This document shows, one piece after another, positions 36,211 through 51,200 of a stretch of DNA of 64,000 nt. How positions within the stretch are numbered: position 1 is the first letter of the stretch; the number at the start of each line of letters is the position of its first letter. Under the pieces are notes generated by a model. The model saw only the letters and a program-made list of their open reading frames with translations. It ran no database searches and was not told the DNA's origin. The DNA comes from Lutraria lutraria (Eukaryota > Mollusca > Bivalvia > Venerida > Mactridae). The translations under genes were made by a program, and so were the position numbers. The stretch covers positions 34,758,756-34,822,755 of the forward strand of contig OZ026834.1 in NCBI GenBank assembly GCA_964023205.1, written 5' to 3'.

Positions 36211-39200
36211 TCAAAAGAAATACAAGTTTTCAGGTTTGACTGAAATAACTTCTGGTACCACAGTGAAGTGTTCCCTGTTAGTGCTGGAATCTGGTGTAGA
36301 TACACCATGTTGAGTCTTGCTTTGTCTGTTGTAACCACCAACCTGCTGTGCTTGTTCTCTGAAGAAAAAACATTTGTGTAACAACAGCCTTGCTCTCGGA
36401 AAAATACATATATTTTTTCAAATTTACATTCAAAGGCCGATCAATTATAATTTATTGATTTAAATCACTTTCAAATTAATCTTTAATAGGTGTACAATTA
36501 AGTTATCCATTTGTTTTATAAAAATGTATTGTATTAATAAAGCAAGGCATTTAAAATCACAAATTCATTGATTTGTTTGTTTGTTTGTTACATAAGAAGT
36601 TGGTAAGATACAATGTAAATAGCAAGACAGTTTTTTTAAGGAATGTGCAATTACAATACGAACCTGACGTATGAAGACTGAATGTCTGATTCTGTCCTTC
36701 CATGGGTCATAACTCGAGGAAAACCAACTGAAAAAAGAAATATAACTAGAAAAATAATTTTACCAATAATTTAACAAAAGAACTACTAACTGACCTAACT
36801 CTATAAATAAAAATCTGTAACCTAAAAAAGTCAGAAGCAAAATATATTCATAGAAACTGAGCCAGAAAATGCATTCCTTTGTCAGCCATTACAACTGAAT
36901 CACAAAGCACTTTTAGTTTCAATATCTTTATAATTTCACCAGTACTGGAGACTGAGCTGATACTTGTGATAAAATGTACAATAAAGAGATGTATCAAGTA
37001 TTCAATGCTTACATTAATATCTGCAACACGTGCTTAAATCTTCATTTATACTGATTCTTATACAGTCAAACCTGTGTTAGTGGTCACCTCCAAATAAAGA
37101 CCACCCTGAGAATAAAGGCCATTCTTCTCAAAACCATCACTGACTATTCAGAACAAAATGACCTCTAAACAAAGGCCACTGGTCAATAATGGCCATATTA
37201 TCTCTTCCCAAAAGGTGGCCTTGTTCACAGGTCTGACTTTATTAACATTCATTCTACAACTACAAAATTTTACCTTTTATGAATTACACTAAACCCTCAA
37301 TATTTTTTTTTTATGGATGATTTTCATAAGCGAATCTCGAGTTAAATTAACTAGCTGCTTTTAATGACGATATTGGAGCAGATATATGCATCTGACTGCA
37401 GTGTATGCAATAGGCATTGAATACTTTTACTGCACCAGAGGATAGGGTGCAAATTTAACACATTTGAAAACATTAACGGGCCATGCAGACAATGATATAA
37501 CTGACCTACACTAATTATGATCTAAAATCTTTAGGAAGTTTACTGAACATGAATACAAATAATTCTCTAGATATCAGAAATCATCCAAATTTATGCTGAA
37601 GAACTGAGGTTGATAGTGATAGCAATTTTAACACTAACTTGTAGGCATTTAGTTTCAGATTCAGTGAGTTACCGGGGTAATGGCTTTTTACGATTTTAAT
37701 TTCAGCTACATACTGCAGCTGATTCACCTAACCAGTTCTTCCTAGACAGTATTCTAACCAGTACTATCTAGCCTTCCACAAGAACCCACCATTTTTTTTA
37801 CATATCAGGGCCCTAGCTGCACTTCCGGGGAAGAGGCCCGGGGCCCTCAGGTAGGGGAATTTCGCGTCATTTTGAGGAAAAAGGGGAATTTCAGGGGATT
37901 TTTTCAACCGCCTTATAAACTTGCAATAAACATTTTAAACTTAAAATAGCTGTATTTAGATATATTACATACATTAATATACAATTAATCAAAGGTTAAT
38001 AACTTAATATCAACCACTTAAGCTACAAAAAAAAAAAAAAATTTTTTTTTAGGGGAATTTTTATCAAAAATAGGGAAAAAAGTATATTATTTTAGGAGGG
38101 GAATGGGGCCGAATTTCGGCCCCAAAAAAACGTCAAATGAGGGCCCTGCATATGGAGGAAAATCAACATTTTGTCAAATTTTCATAGAAGGATATCACGA
38201 GAATTCCCGTCTGGATTGCTTGGTTACAAGTTTAGCTTCTAGGAAAAAAATTATATTAGAAAATAAATTAAAATACTCAGAGCATCTTCCTGGTCACAGG
38301 TTCTCATCTTCTTTACTTGACCTGGGTAATGCATATCTCTAACCTCCTGAAAATGTCTTAAGTTAGACATGGATGATCTAAACGGGGTGTATCTCTTTCT
38401 TTTATTCTTTGTGTCTGAGCTGGAAGGTATTACAGGAACTGTAATGGATCCCATACCGGAAGTAAGAACACGGTTCGATGAACGAAATACAGATGGTTGA
38501 CTTTGGTTTCCAAAGTTACTTGCTATGCCTGGTACAGATTGACAAATATCGTAATTCATTTGGCGGCCCTCAAAGAATTTATTCCCATGGGAGGAACTCC
38601 CATTTATTATGTTGATCTTTACTGGCGCTGTTTTAATGACTCTACTCCTATTGATCAATTTAGCATATGGTGGTGAAGTCACTGCAGTTGGTACGTGAGG
38701 TGGCATGTGAGAGGCATACTTCAAACATTTTGTGTCCTGTTCATAATGAGGAGGCTGAATACTATTAAGCCTTGGGCTGAATATTGAACTAGCAGGGTAG
38801 TTATACATATTTGATGGGCTGTGAATGAACTGTTCTTTTTCCTCATGTAAACCAGTCACATTGTAGACAGGCAGTTTGGTATGGTTATTATATTTTCCTG
38901 AATTAGTAGACGGCCAATCTTTGTCATCGCAAGATTTGAGTATGGATGACATAGGTTTTATGGTACTACTGATTGTGTCTCCACATTCTGCCTCACAATT
39001 GCTCTTTGGTCTGGTCTCAAGTATATTTTCTGGGGAAACACTTTCCATTTGTAATGATGTGTCTCTCCATTCATAAATGTGTGATTTCCCAGCAGAGTGC
39101 CAAATTCCCTGAGAAGATTAGAAATAAATAGATGAATTATAAACATATATATAATAAAAGTTTCTTATCATTTTCAGCCAATGAAGAGGAAGTACTCAAG

Positions 39201-42200
39201 TTTATTGAAATATATCAATAATTACTGAATTTGAAAAAAACATTTACTGTAATGAATAAAATCTATATGCAAGTAGGGTGCCATAGCCAAAATTTCACCA
39301 TATAAAAAGGTCTAAAAACATTTTACTGGATTTTAGTATGGCTTAGACATTGCTTCCTTTAATATGACTAAGTTTGGTTGACAAATAGATATGATATAAT
39401 AAAATGCTCTGTATTGTTTTACCGTTGCTGGTGGACTTTGAAGAAACACAGTATCTTTATATCTAACAGGACTAGAAAAGTTAAAACTTTCATCAGCTTC
39501 ATCAGTTGTAGTAGAAATCATCACAGCTTCTTCTTTCTGTATAGGCAAAGTTGGAAAATGCCATTTCAAGCTCAATAATTAATATAATACAGTGTTTTAT
39601 GGAACTGATCTGGGGCCGAAATAAGCCCCATTTCGCAGCCAGAATGAGTTTTTTTTCCTAAGTTCATAAAAAATTCCTCTTCTAACAGTAGAATTTTTTA
39701 AAAACTTTTTTGCAAAAAATATCATTAAACTAACCTGTATGATAGCCATCAAGGTTATAACTTACAGGTAATTGAATGAAAGGAAGAAATGTATGAGTGA
39801 ATGCATATTATTGTTCCCCTTTCTCCTTCAAGATGCCTTTCTCCTAAAGGTGAAAAAAAACTGTAATAGGGAGATATTATTATCATCCTGACAATGTTTG
39901 GTGAATGTTTTATGACACTCTGACACAAGTATATATTTACTCTACCAGATTTAGGCAATTTATGTTTTATTCTTTTGAAAATCTGTATCTGTCAAAGCAG
40001 TGGTGGTATTGAGAGTGACAGTTTGAAAATAAGCTGTATTTTTCCCCAAAATAATTTTTTTTCCGTATTTACATTATGAATATTCCCCAAATGTATTTTT
40101 CCCTCCTTTTACCAGCACCTAGCATCTTCCTCTTCAAGTGTATTCGTTACAACATTGTTCCAACTTACAAATTAAGAGTATGGACGTAAAAATGATCAGA
40201 ACATAAAGTTACCATAAAAGATGGAGTTACTGTTCTTAACTGTTCACACTCATCATAGAGACTGTCTTGTATCAAACTTCCTATCTCTGAAATTCAAACA
40301 GTAAAAACAAACTTCAATTTTCAAAATCTAAGCTTGACAAAACAGTTGTTTAGATCCTTTGAAGGTCTTGAATAATTAACAAGCCCATGGCCATGAACAC
40401 TGAAGTAAAAATTGTGACTGACAACTGTTATCTAAACCAAAAAGTATATAAAAATGCAAAAAATGTTTCTGGTAATGTTAATTTGTTAATTTTAAGTTTT
40501 CAGGATGTTCCTGAACTAGTAAAATAGTTTTCTTTAATTTTGCATAAAAAGACAATCTTGTTTCTCTTGGCACAAAAGTTCTTGTGAGAGCTGTGTACCG
40601 CGTCTTAAAAATAGACCATATAAGACACATCACTTTCAGTTTTTAAAACTTAAAAATATTACCACCTGTCATTCTGAAGAAATGCTCCTGAACATTTATA
40701 AAAGAAAAGTACATATTAAGTCATTTATACATGTACATAAATTAAAATCTGTCAACCTTATATAGTTACTTTGTGTCATAAATACTGTTAACTTATAATT
40801 TACCATTAAACTCATCCATACTTGATTCTGGTTCTATTTTGATACCAGATTCTTGAGATGCAGAGAAATCCTGAGATGATTCAATCGGTTTAAATCCATT
40901 TTCAGGTAACCAATCACAATTCTCGTCAGTGAAAGAGCCATTCTGCCAGTGGTTCCCCAGTTTTATTCTTGTTCTTGTTGGCATGACGGGAACCAACTGA
41001 ATAAAATTGTCTGTGGTTGAATCAACAGTAGGGGATGAAATTTTGTCTCTTCTGTATTTTAATATGTTTTCCTCAATATTGGCAGACTTGATGATCTGAA
41101 AGGATTCAAACAGCCATGTGGTTAAAATACAATAAAATAACAAGCAGAGGAATAACTTTGTATCTCTATGCCATATGGTCTGTTGCTTGTTATGAACATG
41201 AATAATGTAAAATAAAACAATTCTGAAATGATGAATATGGCACTGCAGACAGCTACATATAACTACAAAAACTATGTCACTGTCATCACACTGCAGCCAA
41301 AGGGTTTCCTTGTTACCATATGGCATATATTTTATCTCTTCAAAGCAACAGAAAGTAATTGCTAGAGCTGTCATTGCATGTGATAAATTCACTAGTCATG
41401 CATGTTAACAGTCAATGCAATTCTTTACTGAGACCAAAAGACAGAGTACACTGACTGGTGATTTTCTGAATGTCCACCACATAAAACTGCTCTATTAATT
41501 AAGAAGCCAAATAAATGAATGAATTCTCATATTTTACAATACTCTTTTTTTTACAATAAATCATAAATTTTCGTTGGGGATTTAATTTCGTGGATTTCGT
41601 GGGTCGGCTCATCCACAAAATCATATCCCCACGAATTCAAAGCGGAGATAAGGCATTTCTTTTCAAAAATCAAAATCCACGAATTTATGTCCCCACGAAA
41701 TAGCCATTTTAGTAAAAACGACGAAAATTTATCCTAACGAAAATTAATGATTTCACAGTATTCCAGTGGTATAAAATACAAGTTTAACATTTGAAGTTCT
41801 GCTCTGAGTATATACAATACAATGTCACATAGCAGCTACTTCAATATCAAAACCACCTCATTATAAGGTCCACTCTATTTTAGGGCCAGTTTTCAGTATT
41901 TCCTCATTATATCGACCTTACTTAAACTTTGAAGATAATATACGAATTCATTCTAAACTCATATTTTACAAAATTGAAGAAATTTATTGCTTTCATCCAT
42001 TTTTTGGCTATCAGTTTGGTTACCATTGTTGAATAGATAGACTATTGACCCACCATTTGATGGTACAATGCTAATATTAAGCAGAAAACATATGGCTTTT
42101 CCCCTTGGAGATATTATGACTGGGTTTTTATGTATGATTTGTTATAAAAACTATAGTTCATAAATTGATGTTGTACATAATTCTAGGCCATTAGTGTTCT

Positions 42201-45200
42201 CTGTAGCTTGTATCAATATTCTAAATTATTGGGAGTGTAACAGAAACAGCTAGGAATCAATATACAATATAGTTATGTGTTATATTTACTAGTATCTAGA
42301 ATCTTTCACTATATAAGACATAAATGAAATTCTTAAAAGATTAGTACCAATATATAGACATGACTACTTTCACACCTCAATATAGCATTTCCCTTAAAAA
42401 TTAAAAGAGCTTTGTCACAGAATTCACTGATACCCCTGCTGGCGCTTTGACACTAAGAATGCAACAGTAAACTACATGGCTAAGTTCAAGAGCACATAAC
42501 TCTGGAATGTGTGGATCACTGGGCATGGAAATTGTGTTTTGCACAAATTTCATTGCAATCACTTAAGGAAAGTGGAAGTTGTTTGCTCCACAAACTTGTG
42601 AAATAGTATGCTGACGGACCTTCTGACAAACCGAAAGACTCCGATACACCGGCTCCTCTCAAACTCCGTTTATGATGGTATAATGAAAATTAACAAAATT
42701 CTATATTCTGAATCATTAAAATGGTAAAAGTTGTGAGTGGCTGTGATATTATCAACAGGAAGTCCAAAATAATCATACTGAATCTTGCTTATGGCAAGAG
42801 ATTGCAGTGAGTCATAGAATAAAGTAGGTACAATATTACCCTACATCCCGGAGGGAGATCTTCAGATTTTGTTCCAGTAGACATGTATGTTTCATCATTT
42901 GAATCATCCAATCGGCACATACGTGACATATAAAAGTCTTCTGTAAATATATTGATGAAGATAATGTTCTGTGTGACAAAACGTTACATTTTGAGTCTAT
43001 TAAGTCATTTTCTACAAATAAGGTCTTTCTGGTACAAATGAAAAGGAGGGGTTTCCTGCAGCAGTGCTTTACCTCTCATTATGTTCAAAATAGTTTGATA
43101 AAATATTGACTGCATCTCTTTTATCATTCAAATAAGTATAGTTATAACTTAAGTTAAACAAATTAGAGTAACCTTAACTACCTGGAATAATTTTGAAGGT
43201 ATGGTCTGAGAAAGTGATTAACAGACAGACACTGGTACCACAATACTTATTGAAATCATTGTCTCAAACAAGGAGATTGAAAGAATCCTCATTTCCAGTG
43301 AACAATAATGAATATACCAGTTTAAGAGAGTTCTCTAGGCATGTATAGTTACCAAAAGGTATGTTTTCCATAGAGTCAGATATAAACTGTGTGTTTCCTT
43401 TCAGGATAAGCTTTGGCGATACATCCAATTGTTGACACAGGTTGCGCAATGTGTTTTCCAGGAAGCATTCATATCCAATAATTCTCTGCATCTGTACAAT
43501 CTGAAATATCAATAACTTTTTAGATTTACCTTTCTTACAGATCCATTCAGACTTGTGTATCTATGTTTTCTTTGATCTTAGCACAGTAGGTAAAAGATCA
43601 AGGCTTACGAACCCTTGGTTCACAAATTCCATCCTGTACCCAGCACATGCTCTCTGTGATGGTTAAACACATTGTGCAATTAGTCCTCCACCGCTGATTA
43701 ATCATGTGAAGTTGTTAGTTACTTACAGAAGACTAGGTTAGTGCTGGCACAGAATGTAGGGAAACAGGTGAACTGTCCACTAGTGCATATATATGAAAGA
43801 CAACTTTTAACATCAATGTGACATATAGGTGCACACCACTCAAACTTATGTTTTGATCACAGTATTATTTACTTCATGACCAAAGGCATGGATTGCGCAA
43901 CATTACATTAACATCCAACAAAGTCATAGCTAAGACCTTCGAAGAAGATAAATGTATATGGCAATCAAATTCTCCGTTCTGAAACAACATTTATTTAAAT
44001 AGTCTTAGATTTTAACTTATCGCTATCAAGGGCCTCAGATAAAAAAAATATGCAAATGCAATGTAACATTGAGATTAATTGACTGTGTTTTGATACAGTA
44101 GTTGATAAGTAATTAGACAGTACTTGACAACTTCCCTTATTCAGGAAATAATGCAAGTAGACAGCTAGAGCTTGTTTATTCTGCCTGCAAGATTAATTCC
44201 AACAAGACCACACAATTATTGATGGAAAGTCAAACCTGTGAACTAGGCTACCTTTGGGAAAGACAAAATGTGGCCTTTATTGACTTAATTTGTAGGTTAT
44301 TTAGTTTTAAATAATCAATTAGTTTTTAAAAGAATGGCCTTTATTCACAGATGACCTTTATTTGGAGGTAATTTTGTTCTAAATAGCAATGAAAGTTTTT
44401 AAAAGAATGACCTTTATTCACAGGGTGACCTTCATTCAGGGATGACCGCTAAGACGGGCTTGACTGTATTTTAAGAAACAATCTTACAGACTATTAATCG
44501 GAAAACTGTAAATGGATACGGCTACTCTTTCATTGACCATTTCATTTCGAATTCAATATATAGAAGAACACAGTTATAGTGACTCTTATATATATCAAGA
44601 TTCCAATGTAGAGAATGTTTTACACAGGCTACCAAATCCTTCCTTATATTTATCCAATGGATACTGTGAAATATTGGATATGATGATCCATTCCAATATT
44701 TTGAGACCCAAGAAATTCATTATGACCATATTCTACTGTATTTAACATCTCTTAAAGGCTGCTATTATTCTCCTAGAGGTGATGACACACTCAGAGAGGT
44801 TTGACTGTATTTTGTAGGAGTTGCTGCATGTTTACTTTAACCTCAAGCAAACAGCATTCAGTTAAGCTCTCATGAAGATGAACAATTATGTGTTTGGAAT
44901 CGGAAAAATAAATTGTGTAATACAAACTAAATATACTGTGTCTGAGATTTTCAAGCTAAAAAAATCATAATAAATTGTTATTTTTTAATCAAAATGGTGT
45001 TTATGGTTATCAGATTCAAAGTAAAAAACTTGTAAAAATTGTACCTTGGTCTCCTTGCTGTTTGGGTCATAACCAGGAACTCTCATGGAAACATCTTTTA
45101 AAGACTCATTCAAGCTGTGGTGACGCACTCTAAAAAATTTAGTTATTATCAGGGGCCAGTTTCATGGACATATCATAACTAAGACAGGCTGCTTTTAAAC

Positions 45201-48200
45201 TTCAAAATCTGGCTACTCCTAGTTTTTAAATAAAAAAGTATGTATTTTTGAAAATCTACTGTTCAATGTTAATGTCTGAAGTGTATACACCATCAGCAAG
45301 ATTATTAAATTAATATACAGCTACCTTTGCTAAATTATGCCTTAGGAATTAAGCCCCAGATATATATGCAAATAATTCATGATATAAAATAAGATTCAAG
45401 AATAGAAGCTGTTCATAATAATTTAACATCAAATATAGGAAACTAAACAAGTTCCTTCATTTGTTGACTTACAGTAGGTTGATTTGACTTTTGATCAATT
45501 CATAACAATTAGTTTAGCTTGTACTATAATAGTTCTCATATGATGAGAGTAATTAGATTGCACAAACAATGTAACCATAGAAACATATGAAAACCATCCC
45601 AGACAATGTCTGACAACCTTATAAAGGTCAGCAAAATGTTTCATCGTTGATTGATGTAGTCAGTGTGTTTGGTATTAGTATCAGAATAATGTATTATTTC
45701 TCTAGCATCTTTGCCAAAAATATCATCTTTTTCATTAGTATACATAACATCAGATTACCTCTCATTCTCTCGATGTCTCTCCATCATTTTGCGGATAGTG
45801 TTTGGAGTTCGTTCCTTGCGATTGTACTGTCGTATAGAAAGTTGACTACCAATGCCAGTTCGAGACATGATCTGTTTTTCTGGGGTGACTAAGTGATGTT
45901 TAACCATGTTCCTATTACCAGTATTTGGATACTGTCTTCTTTTCAGCTTTGAATGACTCTGTCAAGGAATAAGGTATTCTTGTATTAGGCCAAAGGAAAA
46001 GGACAGTGTTTGTTTCAGGTTGCACACTCATTAAAAAATTGGGTAGGGAGGTCATGGCTTTTTTTGGCTCTTTGAAGCATGTGGAAAGGTATATGAGTGA
46101 GAAAGTGGACGTATCATACCTCGATCAGGCCTAATTATAAAGTCTAGGCTCACAGGGGAAAATTAGGGTTGCTCGTGTAAGCAGAAATAAACAAATATTT
46201 TTTATGTCTAATGAAAAGAATAGAAAAGATGAAACTAGTGTTGTACAAATAGTCATTTTTTCTGACACTAGTTTCTGTGTAGTATTCTTAAAGATGCTTC
46301 ATTCATTGCTCTGTAGTTGACTGCAAAAAATCATCTTTTTTCATTTCTATGCCGTACGACTTTTTGGAAACTGAACGATAGTTCAGCTGTCCATAGCCAT
46401 CATGTGCTCGGTCCAAGTATTACGTTTTTCTACATCTGGCATGTAATTGTTGAACTGGTTCCCATTCCATGTTGCAGTGTAATTTGTAAGTTCAGTTTCA
46501 ATGAGTACTTTCAGTACTTTGATTTAAAGATATTTCTTGTCAGGGACATTACTGGAAACCCTTTTTTTGCCAAACTAGCCAGCTCCACAAGTTAGGAAGT
46601 ATTTATAAGCCTAATTATTGTAAATAACTTTATTTAATGGTTTTAATCAGAATATAGAAAAAACACTTTTTGAATGATGTTAAATGCAACAGGAATTTTT
46701 TAAGATAATGATGTGAATATCTAGAGTTGAACATCATATAAATTCAACAATTCACTAGCATTAACAATCATCAAACAAACATGAAATAATTGAACTTTAA
46801 AAACGATTTCCAGCATTATTTAAAGGTGAAGACTTTTTCAATAGAAACACAATTAATCTTTGATCAAGTCTGCAGTAAAATCTGATCTTAAAAAGGACCT
46901 TTATGTGAATTAGTCATCACATTAAATAGGGTCCCTTTTGATCAATGTTTGTTTTCACTGATCAGCAAGATTTGAATAGCTGTGTTAAGCTTGAAATTTA
47001 AATAAAGGATTATGCAAACATGTTGGATGTGAAAAAGTTTGAAACCACAAAAATATGGATCAATGAAAATAAAGCATACGGTGAAAATAAAACGCAACAT
47101 GATTTAAATGCATTTGTGGCTATACAATATCATGTGATTATCAAAATCTGGTAAATTTTCTACTTTTTTTTAGTTTTTTTGTGAATCAATTTTTCTATAA
47201 CTTTTTAGACTTTGAAGAAATGATAAATGTACTGATGTGAGCTATAAGAAATACAGAATCAACTAAGTATTTAATACATAGCGTGTGTATAATTTTTCAC
47301 ATATATCAATTCACTAAGTTAATGACTTATTATTATTACAATGTTGTACAGATTTGATGTCATAGATTAGGACAAACATTTGAATGTTTCAGCATAATCA
47401 GTTCATAAACCGATAATGTTATCTTAATACATTCATGTCATAAATTGTTAGTCAATCCATTACATTATCAGCTATTGTCATGAACATGTACAACAGAATG
47501 ATGAGTATTGTTGTCTGATACATCAACGACAAAACAGCTGTTTGTATGCTTGTAATTAATATAAAACTAATTAAGCTACAAGGCAGTTTAAATGGGAAAT
47601 GAACAAAGGATAATAGCTACATTGAAACTGCGATTGATAAATTTTTGCCAAATCTTGTCATAAAATATTAGGATACCGTATATTGTCTGAAATAATTCAG
47701 CAAAAATTTGCAGAAAATATTCATCATTTTATATGTTAAACTACGAAAAATGTATATATGTAGTGTGTAGGGGGGAAATTAAGAAGATTAATAAGGCAGA
47801 CTACAAGTAAATTATTTTCATCACATCAAATACCACTTCATATAGCCTCAGAGAGTGAGAAGTATTGCTAAATATTTCTATATTGACAAAAACTGGGGAA
47901 AACCAGGCAGGCTGTTTCATTTGGTATAGATTTTCACGGCTAGGTTCAGTTCATGTGTGTGTGTGACAAAAACTATGGACAATAATGGAATATATACGCC
48001 AGAAACACTTGCAGTGATGGATAAATTGGAGGAAGAGAATATTCTTGGTAAGTTAGCATCAGATATATTACAATAGTGGTCAACTGCTAGTCACTTCAGT
48101 GCATGATTTTTTTTTATATTCATTTACTTCTACGCAGTAACTCATTGTATAGTGTAAGCATGTTTAAAGTATAACTTCTACATTTGAAAGAATAAACTGA

Positions 48201-51200
48201 ATCAGAAAAAATACTGTAAACCCTGATGTGGACAGCACTTGTGAATAGACACTATCATGCAAACTAAGGCCACTCTCATTTTTGGTTGGGGTTTAACTGC
48301 CACTAACTGCCAAAGTTTTTTAGCATTTTTTCCAGCTTTAATGGATGAGTGAAACATTTAATGCACACCTGAGTAGAACCACTAACACCTTCCTCACTTG
48401 TGAAGTTTGTCTATTCTAGTCGAAGGGTCTTTGATAGGTAAACGACTCAATCTGAGTCGCGTTCGTTAGTTTTCCTATTTAATGCACAAATTTCTGTAAA
48501 ACTTGTGTTCAGTGCGATGAATTATAGAATAATCTAAAACATACCTTCAACAGGCAATAGGTATCAAATATTTTGCCATTGTTTCAAACTACCCTTAGTT
48601 TTCAAAATTTTCCTAGTAAATGCTTTGGATTAAGTCTGTGGCGTTCTGAAATCCACATGAAATAATCTGCTTCAATAGGCGCATGAACAAGCGTCTTAAG
48701 CTGTTGACTTTCAAAGAGGACAATTCCATAACTAAAATGGTCAACAAGACGAAATAAAAAGACCAGTTATAGGACCCAGAACTACGTCTGGTCTAAAGTG
48801 GGATTCAAACTCTCAGGGGTTGTGACTATAGTCAGAGACTTCTCTTAATCACACAATTATTGGTACAATGGACAATATCAACCTGCGTACAGGGTCTGAG
48901 ATTATACAACCTGAGATTGGTCTCCAAGCTCAAATCTTAATTTTATGTTTACATTATTCTCAAGTGAGTTAAGATGAAATTACATAATCATTTATACAAT
49001 GATCTGTATGTGCATGAGTGCAATAATCACAAAATCAACTAGCATAAATGGCAAATAATTCTACTGAACTTAAAAAAGGTTGAAAACAAAATCAAGACTT
49101 GAGTTTGGAGACCAATCTCAAGTTTTATAAACTTGGACCTATGCCAAATGTAAATCCATTATTATAATATTCAGATCCTCCCTTTCCGACTTTTAGTGAC
49201 AGGTTTGACTGTATGAGAACTCCTGATGGCCTTGAGCCCATTATCCTGTGTTCGACATGCCCAACACTAAATTCTTCTCTGAGAGATGTGTCATACATAG
49301 TAAAACCTCTAATCTAGATAATGTATCAATACCTTAGATTAACCACTCCAGATTGGATGTTGTCATTATAGATAAAAGAATCAACATTCTAACATGAAAT
49401 TACACACAGGATGGTAGTGGACGTACAAAAGGATGGGAGGGTCATTTGAGTCTAAGCTGACTAAGATAACTAATGTTTCAGTATTTAATGCCCAGCAAGA
49501 TGCAGCCATATTACCAGAGTTTATCTATTGTATAAATTTAGAACTATACAGCCAGTGTCAATATGCAATTTTTATTGACTCTACCAATCATTGTATATAA
49601 ACATTTTACATTTCTGATATATTAAATTCATAAGACACCTGCAATTATACTTCATGAAACCTTAAACCTATTCAATATGCCTGGCCCTGTCAGAAAGCAA
49701 TATTTTAAGATCAATGCATCCTACCATAATACTGTACACAGTTCGCATCTAGATATTATACACTTGTTTGCCTAGCCTTTCAAACATAATAATCAAATAT
49801 TGTATGTATTAGAGTCATATTTCAGTGGTTTTTTAGCTCACCTGAATCATCAGGTGAGCTTTAATAGGATCGTTGAATGTCCGGCGTCCGGCCACAATTA
49901 ATTAGTTTGTTTACACTCTAGCATCCGCAGCTCTAAACTAATCGTGATTAAACTTGCTCACAATGTATATGGCCACAATGTCTCGGCTAAGTTCGATTAT
50001 GGGCAAAATTGGACCATAACTTCTAGAGTTATGGGCCCTTGAATTACAAAATTTGCTATATTTAGCTTGTTTACACTCTAGCGCCTTCATTTATTCACCA
50101 ATCCTAATCATATTTTCAGTAAATTTGTATAACCATAAGATCTTGGACAAGTTAGATTATGGGCGGAATCGGACCAGAACTTCAAGAGTTATGGGCCATT
50201 GACTTTGAAAATTTGCTATATTTTAGCTTGTTTACACTGTAGCGTCTTCATTTATTCACCGATCCTAATCATATTTACAATGAATGTTTATGTCCTTACG
50301 GTATTGGACAAGTTCAGTTATGGGTGGAATCGGACCAGAACTTCAAGAGTTTTGATCTCAAAATCTACATAAAAATGGGTTGTACGAGTTGGAAACTATA
50401 TTATCTGGTCATTAATTATTGTGACTTTGTTCTCAGGTGAGCGATAAAGGGCCATCTTGGCCCTCATGTTTTTGTTCTATTCAGTTGTTCATCTGGCTTT
50501 TTTATTGTTTTTTTTTTTGTCATTATGTATGCCAGATGCATTATCAGCACTGTCAGACAAAAGTTGTAGTAATTTAATCATTCCGAAACCCAACTAGACC
50601 AATGTAATTATCAGATACTTAATAACTCTAGCCAGACTGCCAGTACAGAGTTCATGCTGTTCTTTTCTCACATTTTTGAAAGAACTTCTTTGGTATTTTG
50701 ATGATTAGGAAATGTTGAGTCATTTTATTACAAAATGCAAACTTATTACTGTTATAAGTTTGTATTTTGTAATAAAATGATTCAACATTTATAAAGATAA
50801 ATATTCTCCAGTTCCAGGGCGTTTTTCCTTCTATAACATAGGCCGAAATTCGGTGACTTCGCAACTGCAAAAAGGCTTTTTTCCCAATTTTAGGCAAGAA
50901 ATTCCCTAAAATACAATGCTTTTCTGACTCGGTTGTCTAACCTTCTCAAAATTTGGCCAAATGTCGCGCTTGAATTTCCCAAAATGAAAGGCTCAGACCC
51001 CTTCTTAATTTTTGGAAAAAAGGCCTGAGTTCAAACACTTTGGTATCAAAGTCAGTTTTGACTGTAGTCTGTGAATGGGAAAAACACAATTGACTGACTA
51101 ATTATCATATTAAATTTGAAATAGGCTAAAAAATAGTCTTCCAATCATCAATGGGAGAACCCTATAGATGGAATAGGTTAATTGTAAGACCATAGGTTTC

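Noticed and set aside
50652..50897. Missing exon of the bHLH gene
   Set aside because: The frame lacks acceptor and donor in the needed phases. The exon at 45759-45871 fills the gap with correct phase and the basic region.
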